Shown one piece after another: positions 14,158 through 14,189 of a stretch of DNA of 14,189 nucleotides. The notes beneath the pieces were generated by a model, which saw only the letters and a program-made list of their open reading frames with translations, did not search any database and was not told the origin of the DNA. This DNA comes from Candidatus Cloacimonadota bacterium (lineage in GTDB: Bacteria > Cloacimonadota > Cloacimonadia > Cloacimonadales > TCS61): contig JAOZPK010000054.1 in NCBI GenBank assembly GCA_029932755.1, forward strand, positions 1 through 14,189, written 5' to 3'. A program made the position numbers and the translations under genes. Every line of letters starts with the position of its first letter. The first letter of the stretch is position 1.

Positions 14158-14189
14158 ATGAAAAAGTTTAGTTTCATCTTAATCATATT
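14158..14189 (+). CDS. N-terminus of a secreted or membrane protein (runs off the right edge)
   Basis: The ATG at 14158 has a strong Shine-Dalgarno (AAAAGGAG, 14146-14153) with a 4-nt spacer. The ten full codons read MKKFSFILII, a typical start of a signal peptide or membrane anchor (Lys-Lys, then a hydrophobic run). The family cannot be told from this. It is the only plus-strand gene I can support and is divergent from mfd. The repeat/hairpin cluster at 14036-14123 lies immediately upstream. Confidence 0.6.
   Translation, partial: MKKFSFILII

Overview
The window is a low-GC (A/T-rich) bacterial chromosome segment. Almost every gene is on the minus strand, so transcription runs from the right end to the left end. 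The prolipoprotein transferase, lipoprotein, polysaccharide-export protein and PssA/Psd-type phospholipid genes point to a cell with a Gram-negative-like envelope. The compact layout, A/T richness and gene mix fit the FCB side of the bacterial tree; Candidatus Cloacimonadota is my best guess. That assignment is an inference from general resemblance, and no marker in the window proves it. Many genes have clear Shine-Dalgarno sequences.

In the direction of transcription (right to left): mfd (transcription-repair coupling factor, 13564-10160) is followed after 113 bp by a tight glycan cluster. The cluster holds an SLBB-rich polysaccharide-export-like protein, an NAD-dependent sugar epimerase/decarboxylase and a DegT/DnrJ-type sugar aminotransferase. 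Without a break come etfB (electron-transfer flavoprotein beta, with no etfA in sight), lgt, and a small lipoprotein whose start overlaps the end of lgt. After 40 bp comes purB, then a degenerate phosphatidylserine-decarboxylase-like membrane protein and pssA, joined by TAATG and ATGA start/stop overlaps. A 208-bp gap holds a good promoter with nested palindromes, which drives an unrecognised 231-aa protein and comF. At the far left edge the first 11 codons of a probable elongation factor P gene are visible.

The only clear plus-strand gene is a fragment at the right edge (14158 to the end), a secreted- or membrane-type N-terminus divergent from mfd. The 593-bp gap between it and mfd is the least ordinary part of the window. 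It holds several perfect hairpins of intergenic-repeat type (13624-13893). It also holds a set of three short direct repeats (14036-14111) that form two hairpins with mutually exclusive alternative pairings just upstream of the secreted-protein gene.

Most of the window is housekeeping: DNA repair, purine synthesis, phospholipid synthesis, lipoprotein maturation and surface glycan synthesis. I see no defence system, CRISPR array, transposase, rRNA or tRNA. The items most worth a second look are the Psd-like protein that lacks the catalytic Asp and His, the repeat/hairpin leader at 14036-14123, the palindromic promoter at 1695-1730, and the solitary etfB inside a glycan/lipoprotein operon.
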